From: Pediococcus claussenii ATCC BAA-344
GTDB taxonomy: Bacteria > Bacillota > Bacilli > Lactobacillales > Lactobacillaceae
NCBI RefSeq assembly: GCF_000237995.1
Contig: NC_016605.1
Span: forward strand, 1,240,001 to 1,304,000
Reading direction: 5' to 3'
Length of the DNA stretch: 64,000 nucleotides
Part shown: positions 42,688 to 52,098 of the stretch, in pieces
How positions within the stretch are numbered: position 1 is the first letter of the stretch
Layout of the letters: the number at the start of each line of letters is the position of its first letter
Position numbers and translations under genes: made by a program
Notes under the pieces: model-generated
Seen by the model: only the letters and a program-made list of their open reading frames with translations
Told to the model about the DNA's origin: nothing
The model's database searches: none

Positions 42688-43962
42688 TTATTTAATAACT
42701 GTTTGCCCACCCATGTAAGGGACCAATGCTTCAGGAATATTTACGGAACCATCTTCGTTTTGGAAGTTTTCCAAAATTGCAGCTACTGTGCGTCCAACAG
42801 CCAAACCGGAACCATTCAAAGTATGCACATATTGTAGCTTATCATTTTCATCGCGATACCTAATATGGGCACGACGAGCTTGGAAATCTGTACAGTTTGA
42901 ACAACTTGATATCTCGCGGTAAGTATTTTGGGCTGGGATCCAAACCTCCAAATCATGAGTCATTGCAGCAGTGAAACTCATATCACTGGTAGTCAACGTG
43001 ATTGCACGATAAGGAAGATCCAACTTGTGCAATAAGCTTTCAGCATGTTCAGTTAGATTTTCTAACTCATTCCAGGAATTTTCAGGTCTTACTACTTTAA
43101 CCATTTCCACTTTATTAAATTGGTGCATCCGGATCAACCCCCGAGTGTCGCGACCAGCACTTCCGGCCTCCGAACGAAATGCAGGTGATAAAGCCGTTAC
43201 ATTAATAGGTAGTTGTTCATTATCTAAAATTTCATCACGATAATAATTTACCAAAGGTACCTCAGCAGTAGGAATTAAAGTTAAGTTTTCACCAGCAATC
43301 TCATATCCTGCGTGTGTTTCCTTGAACTTAGGAAACTGTCCGGTACCAAACATTGAAGCATCATTCACCATATATGGTGTAATCTCTTCAGTAAAACCAG
43401 CTTTGTTATTTTGATCTAGGAAAAAATTGTATATAGCTCGTTCTAATCGAGCTCCATCCCCAATATAATAAACAAAACGGCTTCCTGAAACTTTAGCTGC
43501 TCGTTCAAAATTCAAGATTCCAAGTTTTTCACCGATTTCCCAATGAGGTTTTGGTTCAAAGTCAAACTTTCTTGGTTGACCGTCCTTGCGCAATTCAACG
43601 CTTCCCTCTTCCGTTAGACTAACTGGAACGTCTGGATGTGGAATATTTGGTAAATGCGCAGCCATATCATCAACCTCTTTGGCTGAGTTCTGTAGTTTTT
43701 CATCGAGTTCTTTAATATCCTTACTTACGGATTGCATTTCCTTGATTTGTTCTGTTGCATCTTCTTTTTGACGTTTCTTAAGCGAAATTTGATCAGAAAC
43801 CTCGTTGCGTAACTTTTTTAAATTTTCACTTTTAACGATTAAATCACGCCGTTCTTCATCCTTTGCAATTAACTTGTCAATTGTCTCGCCTTTTACACCA
43901 CGTGTAGCCAACTTAGCCTTAATATCATCTGGATTATTTCTAATTAGCTTTAAATCTAACAT
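42688..43962 (-). CDS. serS: Serine--tRNA ligase
   Basis: Class II aminoacyl-tRNA synthetase charging tRNA-Ser; 424 residues. Residues ~1-110 form the coiled-coil tRNA-binding arm; motif 2 reads '[24 protein letters not shown]' and motif 3 '[22 protein letters not shown]'. Controlled by a T-box leader. Confidence 0.98.
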   Translation of the reverse strand: MLDLKLIRNNPDDIKAKLATRGVKGETIDKLIAKDEERRDLIVKSENLKKLRNEVSDQISLKKRQKEDATEQIKEMQSVSKDIKELDEKLQNSAKEVDDMAAHLPNIPHPDVPVSLTEEGSVELRKDGQPRKFDFEPKPHWEIGEKLGILNFERAAKVSGSRFVYYIGDGARLERAIYNFFLDQNNKAGFTEEITPYMVNDASMFGTGQFPKFKETHAGYEIAGENLTLIPTAEVPLVNYYRDEILDNEQLPINVTALSPAFRSEAGSAGRDTRGLIRMHQFNKVEMVKVVRPENSWNELENLTEHAESLLHKLDLPYRAITLTTSDMSFTAAMTHDLEVWIPAQNTYREISSCSNCTDFQARRAHIRYRDENDKLQYVHTLNGSGLAVGRTVAAILENFQNEDGSVNIPEALVPYMGGQTVIK

Positions 43963-43981
43963 ATAAATTCCTCCTTATATC

Positions 43982-44200
43982 ATAAAAAAACGAGCCTCTC
44001 TCCCAAAAATCATGGGACGAAGAGGCTCGTTTCGCGGTACCACCCAAGTTCACTGCAAAAATACAGTACACTCAAAAGAGATGATAACGGAATCACCGTG
44101 TGACACTACTCACCCGCATTCAACGTCGGAGTTTCGGTTAGCGACTCCCATCAACATCGCCTCTCTGTTAACCTACTTTAAACGTATCGCGTTTTCTCTA
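43982..44200 (-). promoter_or_regulatory. T-box riboswitch of serS
   Basis: Between promoter and serS the minus strand carries the T-box bulge sequence GGGTGGTACCGCG (44045-44033), which pairs with uncharged tRNA, then a terminator with CGAGCCTCT/AGAGGCTCG arms (44029-44021, 43999-43991) and seven Ts. Upstream is a long stem I region starting near AGAGAGG. Uncharged tRNA-Ser is expected to favour read-through; I could not settle the specifier codon by eye. Confidence 0.95.
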
Positions 44201-44205
44201 AAGAC

Positions 44206-44234
44206 ATTGTACGTAATTAATTACATTTCTGCAA
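44206..44234 (-). promoter_or_regulatory. serS promoter
   Basis: TTGCAG (44234-44229, inside the kinase gene's 3' end), 17-nt spacer, TACAAT (44211-44206). Confidence 0.7.
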
Positions 44235-44853
44235 CTTTTGCATCAATTAGATCTAAAACCTTAGCACGTGCATCAACACTCTCAACAAAATCAAGTTGAT
44301 CACCGTTAATCTTAATCTTGGGACTTTGATCATATTTGTCAAACCACTTAACATAACGTTGATTCAAAGTCTTATAATAATCGTACAATTCAGGATCGGC
44401 ATCAATCTGCTCATATGATCGACCCCTTTTTTTAATTCGCTTTAACATTGTATCAAAAGAAATATCAATATGAATTAACAAATCAGGATTTTTCTGATAT
44501 GAAAGCCTAGGCAATTCTTCCATCATGTTACTTAACAGTGAATCATAGATTGAAACTTCTGTATCAGTTGCTCTACCCATGTCGGCATTTAAATGAAACA
44601 ACAGTGAATCCTCATAAATTGAACGATCCATTACGCTTCGCGACAAGCCAGAGGCAGCCTTGATACTATCCATCCGCTTATTTAAAAAATAAATCTGAAG
44701 CAAAAATGCGTACCGTTTTGGATCTTTGTAAAATAACGGCAAAATCTTGTTATCGTCAACTGACTCATAATAAGCTTGGCTATCCCAATGCTTAGTAAGT
44801 AACTCGGTAAGAGTTGTTTTCCCTGCCCCAATTGGTCCTGATAATGCAATCAT
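44221..44853 (-). CDS. Deoxyadenosine/deoxyguanosine kinase
   Basis: Phosphorylates deoxynucleosides for DNA-precursor salvage. 210 residues: P-loop GPIGAGKTT (6-14), family motif MDRSIYEDSLLF, LID-region arginines in KRIKKRGRSYEQ. Resembles Dgk/Dck of Bacillus and the dAK/dGK pair of lactobacilli; a single copy is present here, so which base is preferred is open. Starts 'MIALSGPIGAGK'. Confidence 0.93.
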   Translation of the reverse strand: MIALSGPIGAGKTTLTELLTKHWDSQAYYESVDDNKILPLFYKDPKRYAFLLQIYFLNKRMDSIKAASGLSRSVMDRSIYEDSLLFHLNADMGRATDTEVSIYDSLLSNMMEELPRLSYQKNPDLLIHIDISFDTMLKRIKKRGRSYEQIDADPELYDYYKTLNQRYVKWFDKYDQSPKIKINGDQLDFVESVDARAKVLDLIDAKVAEM

Positions 44854-44962
44854 GTTTGTTCCCCTTTTGAATTAAAAATAATGTTCATCTATAGTAACTA
44901 TTCATAACATCAGCACTACATATTGTATCATCATTCTGATTCAAAACAATATCTTGATTTTT

Positions 44963-46420
44963 CTATTCTTTAGTGATATCTGGTTTGCTTAGATCAACTT
45001 CATCTAACGGAATCAAATGAGTCTTGTATTTTATCTTATAGTATAGGAACAAAATAATGAATAGTGGGATCGACATGTAAGTAATACCCATTGCTTCCCA
45101 ATTCAAATGTTTAACTGCGTCTAAATCCTGTCCAATAATAACAACAATACTTAAAACAAAAGCAAACAAAGGACCAACTGGGAACCATTTAGCACGGTAT
45201 TTTAAATCTGCTAAATCTTTTCCCTGCTTAACGTAGGCTCTTCTAAACCGCCAATGAGATACTGCAATCCCTACCCAAGCAACAAATCCAGTTAAACCAC
45301 TTGCTGCAACGAGCCACATATAAATCTCAGGTCCTTCAATACTTGCAATAAACGTTAGCAATCCAACAATTGTTGTACCAACAAGAGCTGCCAAGGGAAT
45401 TCCACGTTTTGTAGTTCTTTCGAAGAACTTAGCCGCATATCCTTGTTTAGCCATCGAATAAAGCATTCTTGTTGAGGCATACATACCCGAATTTGCTGAT
45501 GACAGAACAGACGTCAAAATAACAGCATTCATAACGCCAGCAGCCCCAGCTAATCCCGCTCTTCTAAACACTAGAGTAAACGGACTAATTTTAATGTCGC
45601 TGGCTGAGGACCCTAATAAATCTGGGCTTGTGTATGGAACGATACATGCAATAACAAAAATTGCGAGAATATAAAAAAGCAAAATTCGCCAGAAGACTTG
45701 GTTAACTGCCTTAGGAACGCTTTTTTCAGGAGTTTCAGACTCCCCAGCTGTAATTCCGATTAATTCGGTTCCTTGAAACGAAAAACCTGCAACTACAAAA
45801 ACACCCAAAACCGATGGAATACCACCAACAAACGGTGCTTTTTTATACACGAAGTTTTCAAGTAGTGTTGCATGTCCACCCATAATTCCAACAATCGTCA
45901 AAACACCTACAATCAAGAATACAATAACTGTTACAACTTTAATTATGGCAATCCAGTATTCCGCTTCACCAAAAGCCTTAACTGTCAAAGCATTAACTAA
46001 AAAGATTACCACTAAAGCCACCATACTCCATATCCATCCTGGAATATCTGGTAGCCAAAATTTCATAATAAGTGAAATTGTACTAATGTCAACGGCTACA
46101 GTTATTGCCCAATTAAACCAATAATTCCAACCCATGGCAAATCCAAACGCCGGATCAACATATTTAGTTGAATACGTTGCAAACGAACCAGAGACTGGCA
46201 TATAAGTTGCCATTTCTCCCAAACTTGTCATTAAGAAGTACACCATAATTCCCATTGCAACATACGCAAATAATGCTCCACCAGGACCGGCTGTTGAAAT
46301 GGCTGATCCACTTGCAACAAATAAACCAGTTCCAATACTTCCTCCTAACGCAATCATTGAAATATGGCGGGTTTTAAGCGCTCTTTCAACTTGATTGTTT
46401 TCCTCAACTTCCTTTGCCAT
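44963..46420 (-). CDS. lysP: Lysine-specific permease (APC superfamily)
   Basis: 485-residue amino-acid permease with about 12 membrane helices. 'RHISMIALGGSIGTGLFVASGSAISTAGPGGALFAY' and 'GFSFQGTELIGITAGESETPEKSVPKAVNQVFWRILLFYI' are characteristic of the LysP branch. The lysine riboswitch directly upstream supports lysine as substrate. An AGGAGGT-like SD precedes the ATG. Confidence 0.92.
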   Translation of the reverse strand: MAKEVEENNQVERALKTRHISMIALGGSIGTGLFVASGSAISTAGPGGALFAYVAMGIMVYFLMTSLGEMATYMPVSGSFATYSTKYVDPAFGFAMGWNYWFNWAITVAVDISTISLIMKFWLPDIPGWIWSMVALVVIFLVNALTVKAFGEAEYWIAIIKVVTVIVFLIVGVLTIVGIMGGHATLLENFVYKKAPFVGGIPSVLGVFVVAGFSFQGTELIGITAGESETPEKSVPKAVNQVFWRILLFYILAIFVIACIVPYTSPDLLGSSASDIKISPFTLVFRRAGLAGAAGVMNAVILTSVLSSANSGMYASTRMLYSMAKQGYAAKFFERTTKRGIPLAALVGTTIVGLLTFIASIEGPEIYMWLVAASGLTGFVAWVGIAVSHWRFRRAYVKQGKDLADLKYRAKWFPVGPLFAFVLSIVVIIGQDLDAVKHLNWEAMGITYMSIPLFIILFLYYKIKYKTHLIPLDEVDLSKPDITKE

Positions 46421-46473
46421 AAAATGACCTCCTTAAAATTCGCAGAAGGCGCTAATTTCAACCTTTATGCAAT

Positions 46474-46711
46474 AAAAAAAGTCTTCTTGAAAGCATCCGC
46501 TCACAAAAAGACCCGTTAGTATCACTAGTCAAATCGTAGATAGCGCTCCGCAACCGTATCTGGTTACGACAGTTCACACTCTGTTAAAATGTGCCCCAAC
46601 CAACAATTGAAAAAGCGCATGCTAGTTTCGGCTTCGCACCCTTTCGCATGACATCTTCGACGCTTTTCGTCTTAATCACCTACTAATGTTTGAAGCAACC
46701 TCTTCTTTCGA
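46474..46711 (-). promoter_or_regulatory. Lysine riboswitch (L box) with terminator
   Basis: The minus strand shows the conserved lysine-aptamer blocks in order: GAGGTTGC near 46705, AGTAGG, CGAAAGGGTGCGAAGCCGAA, GTTGGGGCAC, GAACTGTC and GGAGCGCTATCT. Downstream a 9-bp stem GTCTTTTTG/CAAGAAGAC (46511-46503, 46489-46481) followed by seven Ts is the terminator. Lysine binding should stop transcription of lysP. Confidence 0.95.
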
Positions 46712-46719
46712 TGTATTTG

Positions 46720-46748
46720 ATTATAGAGAATTTATTACCATTCCGCAA
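46720..46748 (-). promoter_or_regulatory. Promoter of the lysine riboswitch-lysP unit
   Basis: TTGCGG (46748-46743), 17-nt spacer, TATAAT (46725-46720) on the minus strand, overlapping the end of the upstream acetyltransferase gene. Confidence 0.78.
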
Positions 46749-47229
46749 GGTTCAATTTGAATTGATCAACCTTATGCGGCAAAAAATCGTATGCTGATGT
46801 TTCGATGATTTGTTCACTAAAATGAAAACCATTATTCTCAAGCACTTTTTTTGATGCAACATTGGTAACCCATGTATTGGCAATCATTACAGTAATTAGA
46901 GGGTCAGCATTTTTTATGATCCCAATAAATTTTCTGATCGCATCCGTCATTATGTGTTGGTTCCAAAAATATTTATCTAAAAAATATCCTAGCTCAAAGA
47001 TTCCCTCATCCGGTATATTTGGACTTAATGTAATAATTCCAATAAAATTTTCCGACTCAAAAATCCCATAACTAAAACGATTACTTAGAACTGCATTGAA
47101 GTGAATTTGCTTTGCAATTTCGCTATCAAATCGGGGCAAGCCTACTTCTTGCGGAACTTCTTTATTTGATAATATTTCAAAATAACGATTGAAATCTGCG
47201 GTCGTAGTCCTTCTTAGTTCTATATTCAT
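46735..47229 (-). CDS. GNAT-family N-acetyltransferase (RimJ/RimL-like)
   Basis: 164 residues. 'IELRRTTTADFNRYFEILSN' begins the fold; 'FELGYFLDKYFWNQHIMTDAIRKFIGII' covers the acetyl-CoA region, and 'ANTWVTNVASKKVLENNGFHF' is the typical GNAT C-terminal block. It belongs with the RimJ/RimL group that acetylates protein N-termini or small molecules; the substrate is not predictable. Monocistronic. Confidence 0.85.
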   Translation of the reverse strand: MNIELRRTTTADFNRYFEILSNKEVPQEVGLPRFDSEIAKQIHFNAVLSNRFSYGIFESENFIGIITLSPNIPDEGIFELGYFLDKYFWNQHIMTDAIRKFIGIIKNADPLITVMIANTWVTNVASKKVLENNGFHFSEQIIETSAYDFLPHKVDQFKLNLAEW

Positions 47230-47348
47230 GATACAATATCTCCTCTAAGTTCATACAAATACTATACAATAGAAACTATTACAAATAGTAAATATATAAC
47301 TTGTCATCGTAACTTTAATTCTTTGACAATTAGCTAGGAGGCATTTTT

Positions 47349-48146
47349 ATGCAAGTAAACACCATTACACTCAGTTCTAACAGTTCGGCAACATTAACAA
47401 GTTATCTACAAGAGACAGACGCAACTGGAAAAATTAAAAACCGTCCACTATTAATTTTCGTTCCCGGAGGAAGCTACACCCATATTCCAACTGAACAATC
47501 CGAAACTGTTGCACTACGTTTCATCGCAGCAGGCTTTCAAGTTGCTATTTTACGATATTCGTTTATAGGTGAAAAAGAACCGCTGTTTCCAAATCCCATT
47601 ATTGAACTAGCTCAATCTGTCGTTTATGCCAAAAGCCATTCTAATGATTGGAATATCGATCCGTCAAAAATTATATTAATGGGCTTTTCTGTTGGTGGAC
47701 ACATCGTAAGCAACTACAATAACTATTGGAACTCCGAATGGCTATCCCAAAAAGTAGATTCAACCCATGACCAATTAAAAGTGGCTGCTACAATTTTAGG
47801 ATATCCAGTAATTAGTCCCTTCCTAGGATTCCCAGATTCAGCAACTCTTGTAAAATGGACAAATGAACCCGAACGCTACGCTGCAGATCAAAACGTCACA
47901 GCTTCCAACGTACCAAGTTTTATTTGGACTACCCAAGATGATCAACTTGTGCCTTCGAAAAACAGTTTAAAATACTATCAAGCATTGGTAAATGCCGGAG
48001 TAACTACTGAAATTCATATCTTCTCACATGGTCCACATGGTATGGCATTGGCAAATAAGTTAACTGCTAGAAATGACGATATGATTAACTCCCGAATTGC
48101 TAAGTGGCCGGCGCTCGCTTTGAACTGGATCGATGAAATATTGTAA
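47349..48146 (+). CDS. Alpha/beta hydrolase (BD-FAE-like esterase)
   Basis: 265-residue cytoplasmic hydrolase, no signal peptide. Oxyanion region FVPGGSYTHIP, nucleophile elbow GFSVGGH, acid in TQDDQLVPSKN and His in SHGPHGMAL give a full catalytic triad. The fold resembles carbohydrate or xylan esterases of the BD-FAE group. AGGAGG lies 8 nt before the ATG. It is divergent from the acetyltransferase gene; I see no strong promoter. Confidence 0.88.
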   Translation: MQVNTITLSSNSSATLTSYLQETDATGKIKNRPLLIFVPGGSYTHIPTEQSETVALRFIAAGFQVAILRYSFIGEKEPLFPNPIIELAQSVVYAKSHSNDWNIDPSKIILMGFSVGGHIVSNYNNYWNSEWLSQKVDSTHDQLKVAATILGYPVISPFLGFPDSATLVKWTNEPERYAADQNVTASNVPSFIWTTQDDQLVPSKNSLKYYQALVNAGVTTEIHIFSHGPHGMALANKLTARNDDMINSRIAKWPALALNWIDEIL

Positions 48147-48278
48147 TTAAATCAATATGGTATACTTAACTTCGTTTATTAAGCTTTGCTAAAAGTAATC
48201 TTTAGGCGTTCTTGTGAATACCTAATTTTGATAGAATACATTGAGTTAACTATTCAGTTGCAGAGGAGTTCTGTTTTT

Positions 48279-49577
48279 ATGGATCCTAGAGAAAAACGTT
48301 CCAATTCAAAAAGAAAATCGGGTAATCATTACCTCAGTTTAAATCGACTGCATAGGGACAATTCGGATGAAAGCAAAAATGAATTGTCTCATTTAAATAA
48401 GCGATTTAAATTTGATAAAAGAAAGCGTAGAATCGCTTTAATTGTTGCTTCAATTTTGGTAATTTTCTTAGTTATCTTTGGAGTACGTAAATGGTTTCAA
48501 GCTAGAGATGCTGCCAATTCAATATTTAGTTCTTCAAACATTCAAAAATCACGGAATGTTTCTTCGACGCTTAAACAGAATAAGCCAATTTCGATTCTAC
48601 TACTCGGTACTGATACAGGGGCGCTAGGTCGAAATTATCGTGGGCGAACTGATACTATCATTGTTGCGACTTTGAATCCTGGCAAGGAAAAAATGACCCT
48701 TACCAGTATTCCTAGAGATACCTTAATTTCGGTCCCAGGATATTCCGATTATGGTCCCTCTAAAATAAATGCTGCCTACGATTATGGTGGGGCTGGCACA
48801 GCTATCAAAGCTGTGGAGAAGCTCCTTAATATTCCGATCGACTTCTATGGCTTGATTAACATGGGTGGGCTTGAAAAGATTGTCAACGGTGTAGGTGGTG
48901 TTGATGTTACTCCACCGCTAACCTTCAAATATGGTAACGCCGACGTTAAAAAAGGAGTCAAGATCCATCTCAATGGAAAGGCTGCCCTTGATTATTCCCG
49001 AATGCGTCATCAAGACCCTCAGGGAGATTACGGGCGTCAGGGACGTCAACGTCAAATTTTGATGGCAATTCTTCGTAAGAGTGACTCGATTACAACGCTC
49101 CTCAATGAAAACTTTATGGATTCGTTAAAATCACAAACTCAAACAGATTTATCCTTTGATGAATTAGTTGCACTTTCAACAAACTACCGAGTTGCTACCC
49201 ATCATCTTAAATCAACGCATTTGCAGGGAGTTGGAGCCGTAATTAACGGTGTTGATTTTGAAGTCGCACCACATGAAGAAATGCAAAGAGTCACTAATTT
49301 TATTCGTTCAAACTTAGGGCTTGATAAAGCCGATACAGGTACTACTGGTGTTGCTGGTTATGGTGAAGATACTTCCACTGATGATTCAACAAGCTCCTCA
49401 TCTGCGAGTTCTGCTTCATCAAGTAGTGAAGCAGCGGCGCCTGCAGCTCCTGCCACTCAGGATCAGCAACAACAGGCTCCTGCCACTCAAGCACAACAGC
49501 AACAAGTTCCTCAACAGAGCACTACAACTCAGCAACAATCTGACACTACAACTAACAACCAGGTCCCAGCAAGATAA
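48279..49577 (+). CDS. LytR-CpsA-Psr (LCP) family protein with Gln/Pro/Thr-rich tail
   Basis: Membrane-anchored ligase that attaches teichoic acids or polysaccharide to peptidoglycan. From the ATG at 48279 (GAGGAG 10 nt upstream) it has 432 residues: basic cytoplasmic start (1-~55), one membrane helix (IALIVASILVIFLVIFGV), then the LCP domain with ILLLGTDTG, RGRTDTIIVATLNP, SIPRDT and 'GKAALDYSRMRHQDPQGDYGRQGRQRQIL'. The last ~80 residues are Ser/Ala-rich, then built of PATQ/QQQQ-like repeats, likely an extended wall-spanning tail. An extended -10 (TGG-TATACT) near 48160-48168 could be the promoter. Confidence 0.93.
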   Translation: MDPREKRSNSKRKSGNHYLSLNRLHRDNSDESKNELSHLNKRFKFDKRKRRIALIVASILVIFLVIFGVRKWFQARDAANSIFSSSNIQKSRNVSSTLKQNKPISILLLGTDTGALGRNYRGRTDTIIVATLNPGKEKMTLTSIPRDTLISVPGYSDYGPSKINAAYDYGGAGTAIKAVEKLLNIPIDFYGLINMGGLEKIVNGVGGVDVTPPLTFKYGNADVKKGVKIHLNGKAALDYSRMRHQDPQGDYGRQGRQRQILMAILRKSDSITTLLNENFMDSLKSQTQTDLSFDELVALSTNYRVATHHLKSTHLQGVGAVINGVDFEVAPHEEMQRVTNFIRSNLGLDKADTGTTGVAGYGEDTSTDDSTSSSSASSASSSSEAAAPAAPATQDQQQQAPATQAQQQQVPQQSTTTQQQSDTTTNNQVPAR

Positions 49578-49587
49578 TTAATCTAAT

Positions 49588-49622
49588 TAAAAAAATCATT
49601 GGCCACTGCCGATGATTTTTTT
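49588..49622. terminator. Bidirectional terminator between LCP and ThrE-type genes
   Basis: ATCATTGGC-CACT-GCCGATGAT, A-rich before and T-rich after on both strands. Confidence 0.85.
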
Positions 49623-49694
49623 GATTTCTATAGAAAATTGAAGAACTTTGTTGAATAAAATAAGTTTAGAACCGAAAAGAGGTATTGTGATTCA

Positions 49695-50153
49695 CTAGTT
49701 TCTATTATTACTTACAAAAAAGGTTCGTTTGATTTTAAAATAAAGCTGATTTACAAGTTCTGCCAATAAAAAACCAATTGCAATTGAACCAGCAACTTCC
49801 GCAACTTGCATCATGAAATGAAGCGCCACATCAGTGTGATTAAGCGCAAAATTTCTAACCATTTGATATGCCTGTCCCCCCGGCACTAATGGAACGATTC
49901 CCGGAATATTAAAAATAATCATGGGCATTTTTAATTTATGTGCTGCTACCACACTTAAAGTTCCAATAATTGTAGCTGATGTCAAACTGCTGAGTGCTAA
50001 TCCCAGCTTGGCAGAAAGCATTAACCAATAAACAGTCCAAGCAATTCCGCCAACAATTCCTGCAACAACTAAGGCACGATGTGGAATGTTAATAATTATT
50101 CCAAATCCAATTGTCGCAATCCCCGATAATAAAAATTCTAAAAGTATTTGCAT
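49695..50153 (-). CDS. Threonine/serine exporter, C-terminal half (ThrE_2/DUF3815)
   Basis: 152-residue membrane protein with about five helices, the second half of a split ThrE-type exporter. 'IFNIPGIVPLVPGGQAYQMVRNF' is the conserved loop of this family. It follows the first half by 10 nt and probably forms a complex with it. Confidence 0.85.
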   Translation of the reverse strand: MQILLEFLLSGIATIGFGIIINIPHRALVVAGIVGGIAWTVYWLMLSAKLGLALSSLTSATIIGTLSVVAAHKLKMPMIIFNIPGIVPLVPGGQAYQMVRNFALNHTDVALHFMMQVAEVAGSIAIGFLLAELVNQLYFKIKRTFFVSNNRN

Positions 50154-50163
50154 ATGTATTCAC

Positions 50164-50913
50164 CTACAAAAATCTAAAAATAAATGCAATTCCAAATCCA
50201 ATGGCAACAGCAGTTAACATTGCTTCAACTGCTCTTGCTGGAGCGCTTACCAGATGTCCATCCAATAAATCCCTCACCGCATTAGTCAAAGGTACACCAG
50301 GTACTAAGGGCATCACAGAGCCAATGATTATATCATCAATATCTTTACCTATTCCAAGGTGAACACTATACACAGCTAAAAGTCCAATGACTAGAGCCGC
50401 TACAAATTCACTAATAAATTTAATATTCAAAATTCGATTAATAAAATAAAAAATCGCAAAACCAATTGCGCCAACAAAGGCAGTTATCCACAAATCGGAC
50501 ATATTATTGGAAAAAACTGCCATCAAAGGGCCACTAACAAGAGCAGCTCCGATAATTTGCAACCAAAAAGGAAAAAATGGGGTTGCATCATCAAGCGTAC
50601 TTAATCGTTCAAAAAAGGCGTCTAAATCAATCGACTTATTAGCATATTTTCTGGATAATTCGTTAACCGCTGCTACTTTTTCAAGATCGATTGCTCTTCT
50701 GTCAATTGTCTCAATTTGAGCATTTTCGGTATCAGGAATCGAAACGATTAATCCAGTTACAGTTGCAAATATTTTCAGGTTATTAACCCCAGAATTAATT
50801 GCAATTCTCTTCATAGTATCCTCTGCCCGTGCCATTTCAGAACCATTCTCAATCATTATTCGCCCAGCAATCAGACACGTATCAATAACTCGATCAATTT
50901 TAGTTAGACCCAT
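50164..50913 (-). CDS. Threonine/serine exporter, N-terminal half (ThrE/DUF1212)
   Basis: 249 residues from the ATG at 50911-50913 (GGAGGAG 9 nt upstream). The first ~115 residues are the soluble DUF1212 part ('AGRIMIENGSEMARAEDTMKRIA'), followed by about five helices with 'IIGSVMPLVPGVPLTNAVRDLLDGHLVSA'. It exports threonine/serine in Corynebacterium ThrE; the substrate here is inferred. Extended -10 TGG-TACAAT at 50945-50953. Confidence 0.87.
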   Translation of the reverse strand: MGLTKIDRVIDTCLIAGRIMIENGSEMARAEDTMKRIAINSGVNNLKIFATVTGLIVSIPDTENAQIETIDRRAIDLEKVAAVNELSRKYANKSIDLDAFFERLSTLDDATPFFPFWLQIIGAALVSGPLMAVFSNNMSDLWITAFVGAIGFAIFYFINRILNIKFISEFVAALVIGLLAVYSVHLGIGKDIDDIIIGSVMPLVPGVPLTNAVRDLLDGHLVSAPARAVEAMLTAVAIGFGIAFIFRFL

Positions 50914-50993
50914 GTTTCCACTCCTCCGAAACATTTAATAATTAATTGTACCAGCTATGGTAAAGTATTAAAAGTTACTTTCAAATCTGAAGA

Positions 50994-51024
50994 CAAAAAA
51001 AGTAGCGACCCTAAAGTCGCTACT
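50994..51024 (-). terminator. Terminator of the cold-shock gene
   Basis: AGTAGCGAC-TTTAGG-GTCGCTACT followed by seven Ts on the minus strand. Confidence 0.92.
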
Positions 51025-51053
51025 CCAATTGTTATTAAATTAAATTTTAAAAA

Positions 51054-51254
51054 TTAAGCTTTAACAACGTTTACTGCTTGTGGTCCACGGTCGCTTTCTT
51101 CTACATCAAAAGTAACTGCTTGACCTTCTTCAAGAGTCTTGAAACCTTCACCTTGAATAGCTGAGAAGTGAACGAATACGTCACTTCCATCTTCGCGTGT
51201 GATGAAACCAAAACCTTTATCAGCATTAAACCACTTAACTGTACCTTGTTCCAT
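51054..51254 (-). CDS. Cold-shock protein (CspA family)
   Basis: 66-residue OB-fold RNA chaperone, [21 protein letters not shown]1 (KGFGFI) and RNP2 (VFVHF) are intact. I use the ATG at 51252-51254 with AGGAGGA upstream. The 5' UTR is about 110 nt, as expected for cold-regulated csp mRNAs, and holds a duplicated 10-mer. Confidence 0.96.
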   Translation of the reverse strand: MEQGTVKWFNADKGFGFITREDGSDVFVHFSAIQGEGFKTLEEGQAVTFDVEESDRGPQAVNVVKA

Positions 51255-51374
51255 TATGAACATCCTCCTGTAGCTGCCTTACGACAAACTTATTTATTGT
51301 AGCTTGATCCGGTCATTGGGGATAGTTCAAATGAAACAATCTAACCAAAAGTACCTAACCAAAATTACATTTTA

Positions 51375-51384
51375 ATTATAGCAT
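51375..51384 (-). promoter_or_regulatory. Promoter of the cold-shock gene (extended -10)
   Basis: TGC-TATAAT on the minus strand with TATAAT at 51380-51375; no clear -35. Transcription from here leaves a ~110-nt leader. Confidence 0.55.
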
Positions 51385-51417
51385 GCGTATCCAAAAAAAG
51401 ATAGGTTAAAATCAAGG

Positions 51418-52083
51418 TTATTTTTCAGGTTGGACAAAAACGTAATGTGACGCCTTAAAACTAACCTCTCGAATTGTATCCTCTTCCTTTTCAGAAAGAA
51501 GTTGGACCTTAATTGGTCCTTCAAATGGTGCATGCCCAATAATTTTAATACGATCGCCCAAATCAAAATCAATTTGATCCAAATAAGTTAACAGATCTCG
51601 ATTGTCTGCTAACCGATCAACAACGGCTACATCACCATCCTTTAACTCTGAAAGTTGGACGTGGCTATATTCTGGATAATATCCATCAGCAGTCGGAATC
51701 ACCCCACCATGTGGGCAATGTTTGGGATGCCCTAAAAAAGCGTCTAAATCATTAATTATCTTCTCGCTATTAACATGTTCAAGTTGTTCAGCATCTGTGT
51801 GTACTTCCGAAAGCTTATAGTGTAGTTTATCGACCAAAAATGTTTCCCAAATTCGGTGTCTTCTTACCAATTGTTCAGCTACTTCAACGCCCTCATCTGT
51901 CAACGCAATTCCTGCATATGGTGTATGAGTAGCCAAGCCGTCCTCAACAAGCTTAGAAACCATTTCTGTTACCGATCCTGCTGCGATATCTAAACTATTA
52001 GCAATTTGTTTATTTGAAACCTTATTCTTAGTACCACCGAGTTCAAAAATTATTTTTAAATAATCTTCCTTCATTGGCGTCAT
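51418..52083 (-). CDS. DtxR/MntR-family metal-dependent regulator
   Basis: 221 residues: winged helix (1-~70, 'MTPMKEDYLKIIFELGG', 'AAGSVTEMVSKLVEDGL'), dimerisation/metal domain (~70-140, with HRIWETFLVDKL and CPHGGVIP), and a C-terminal FeoA/SH3-like domain. The N-terminus resembles the manganese regulators ScaR/MtsR of streptococci more than Bacillus MntR. It lies 15 nt behind a CDF exporter gene, most likely cotranscribed. Start at the ATG at 52081-52083. Confidence 0.9.
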   Translation of the reverse strand: MTPMKEDYLKIIFELGGTKNKVSNKQIANSLDIAAGSVTEMVSKLVEDGLATHTPYAGIALTDEGVEVAEQLVRRHRIWETFLVDKLHYKLSEVHTDAEQLEHVNSEKIINDLDAFLGHPKHCPHGGVIPTADGYYPEYSHVQLSELKDGDVAVVDRLADNRDLLTYLDQIDFDLGDRIKIIGHAPFEGPIKVQLLSEKEEDTIREVSFKASHYVFVQPEK

Positions 52084-52098
52084 TATCAATAGAACTCC

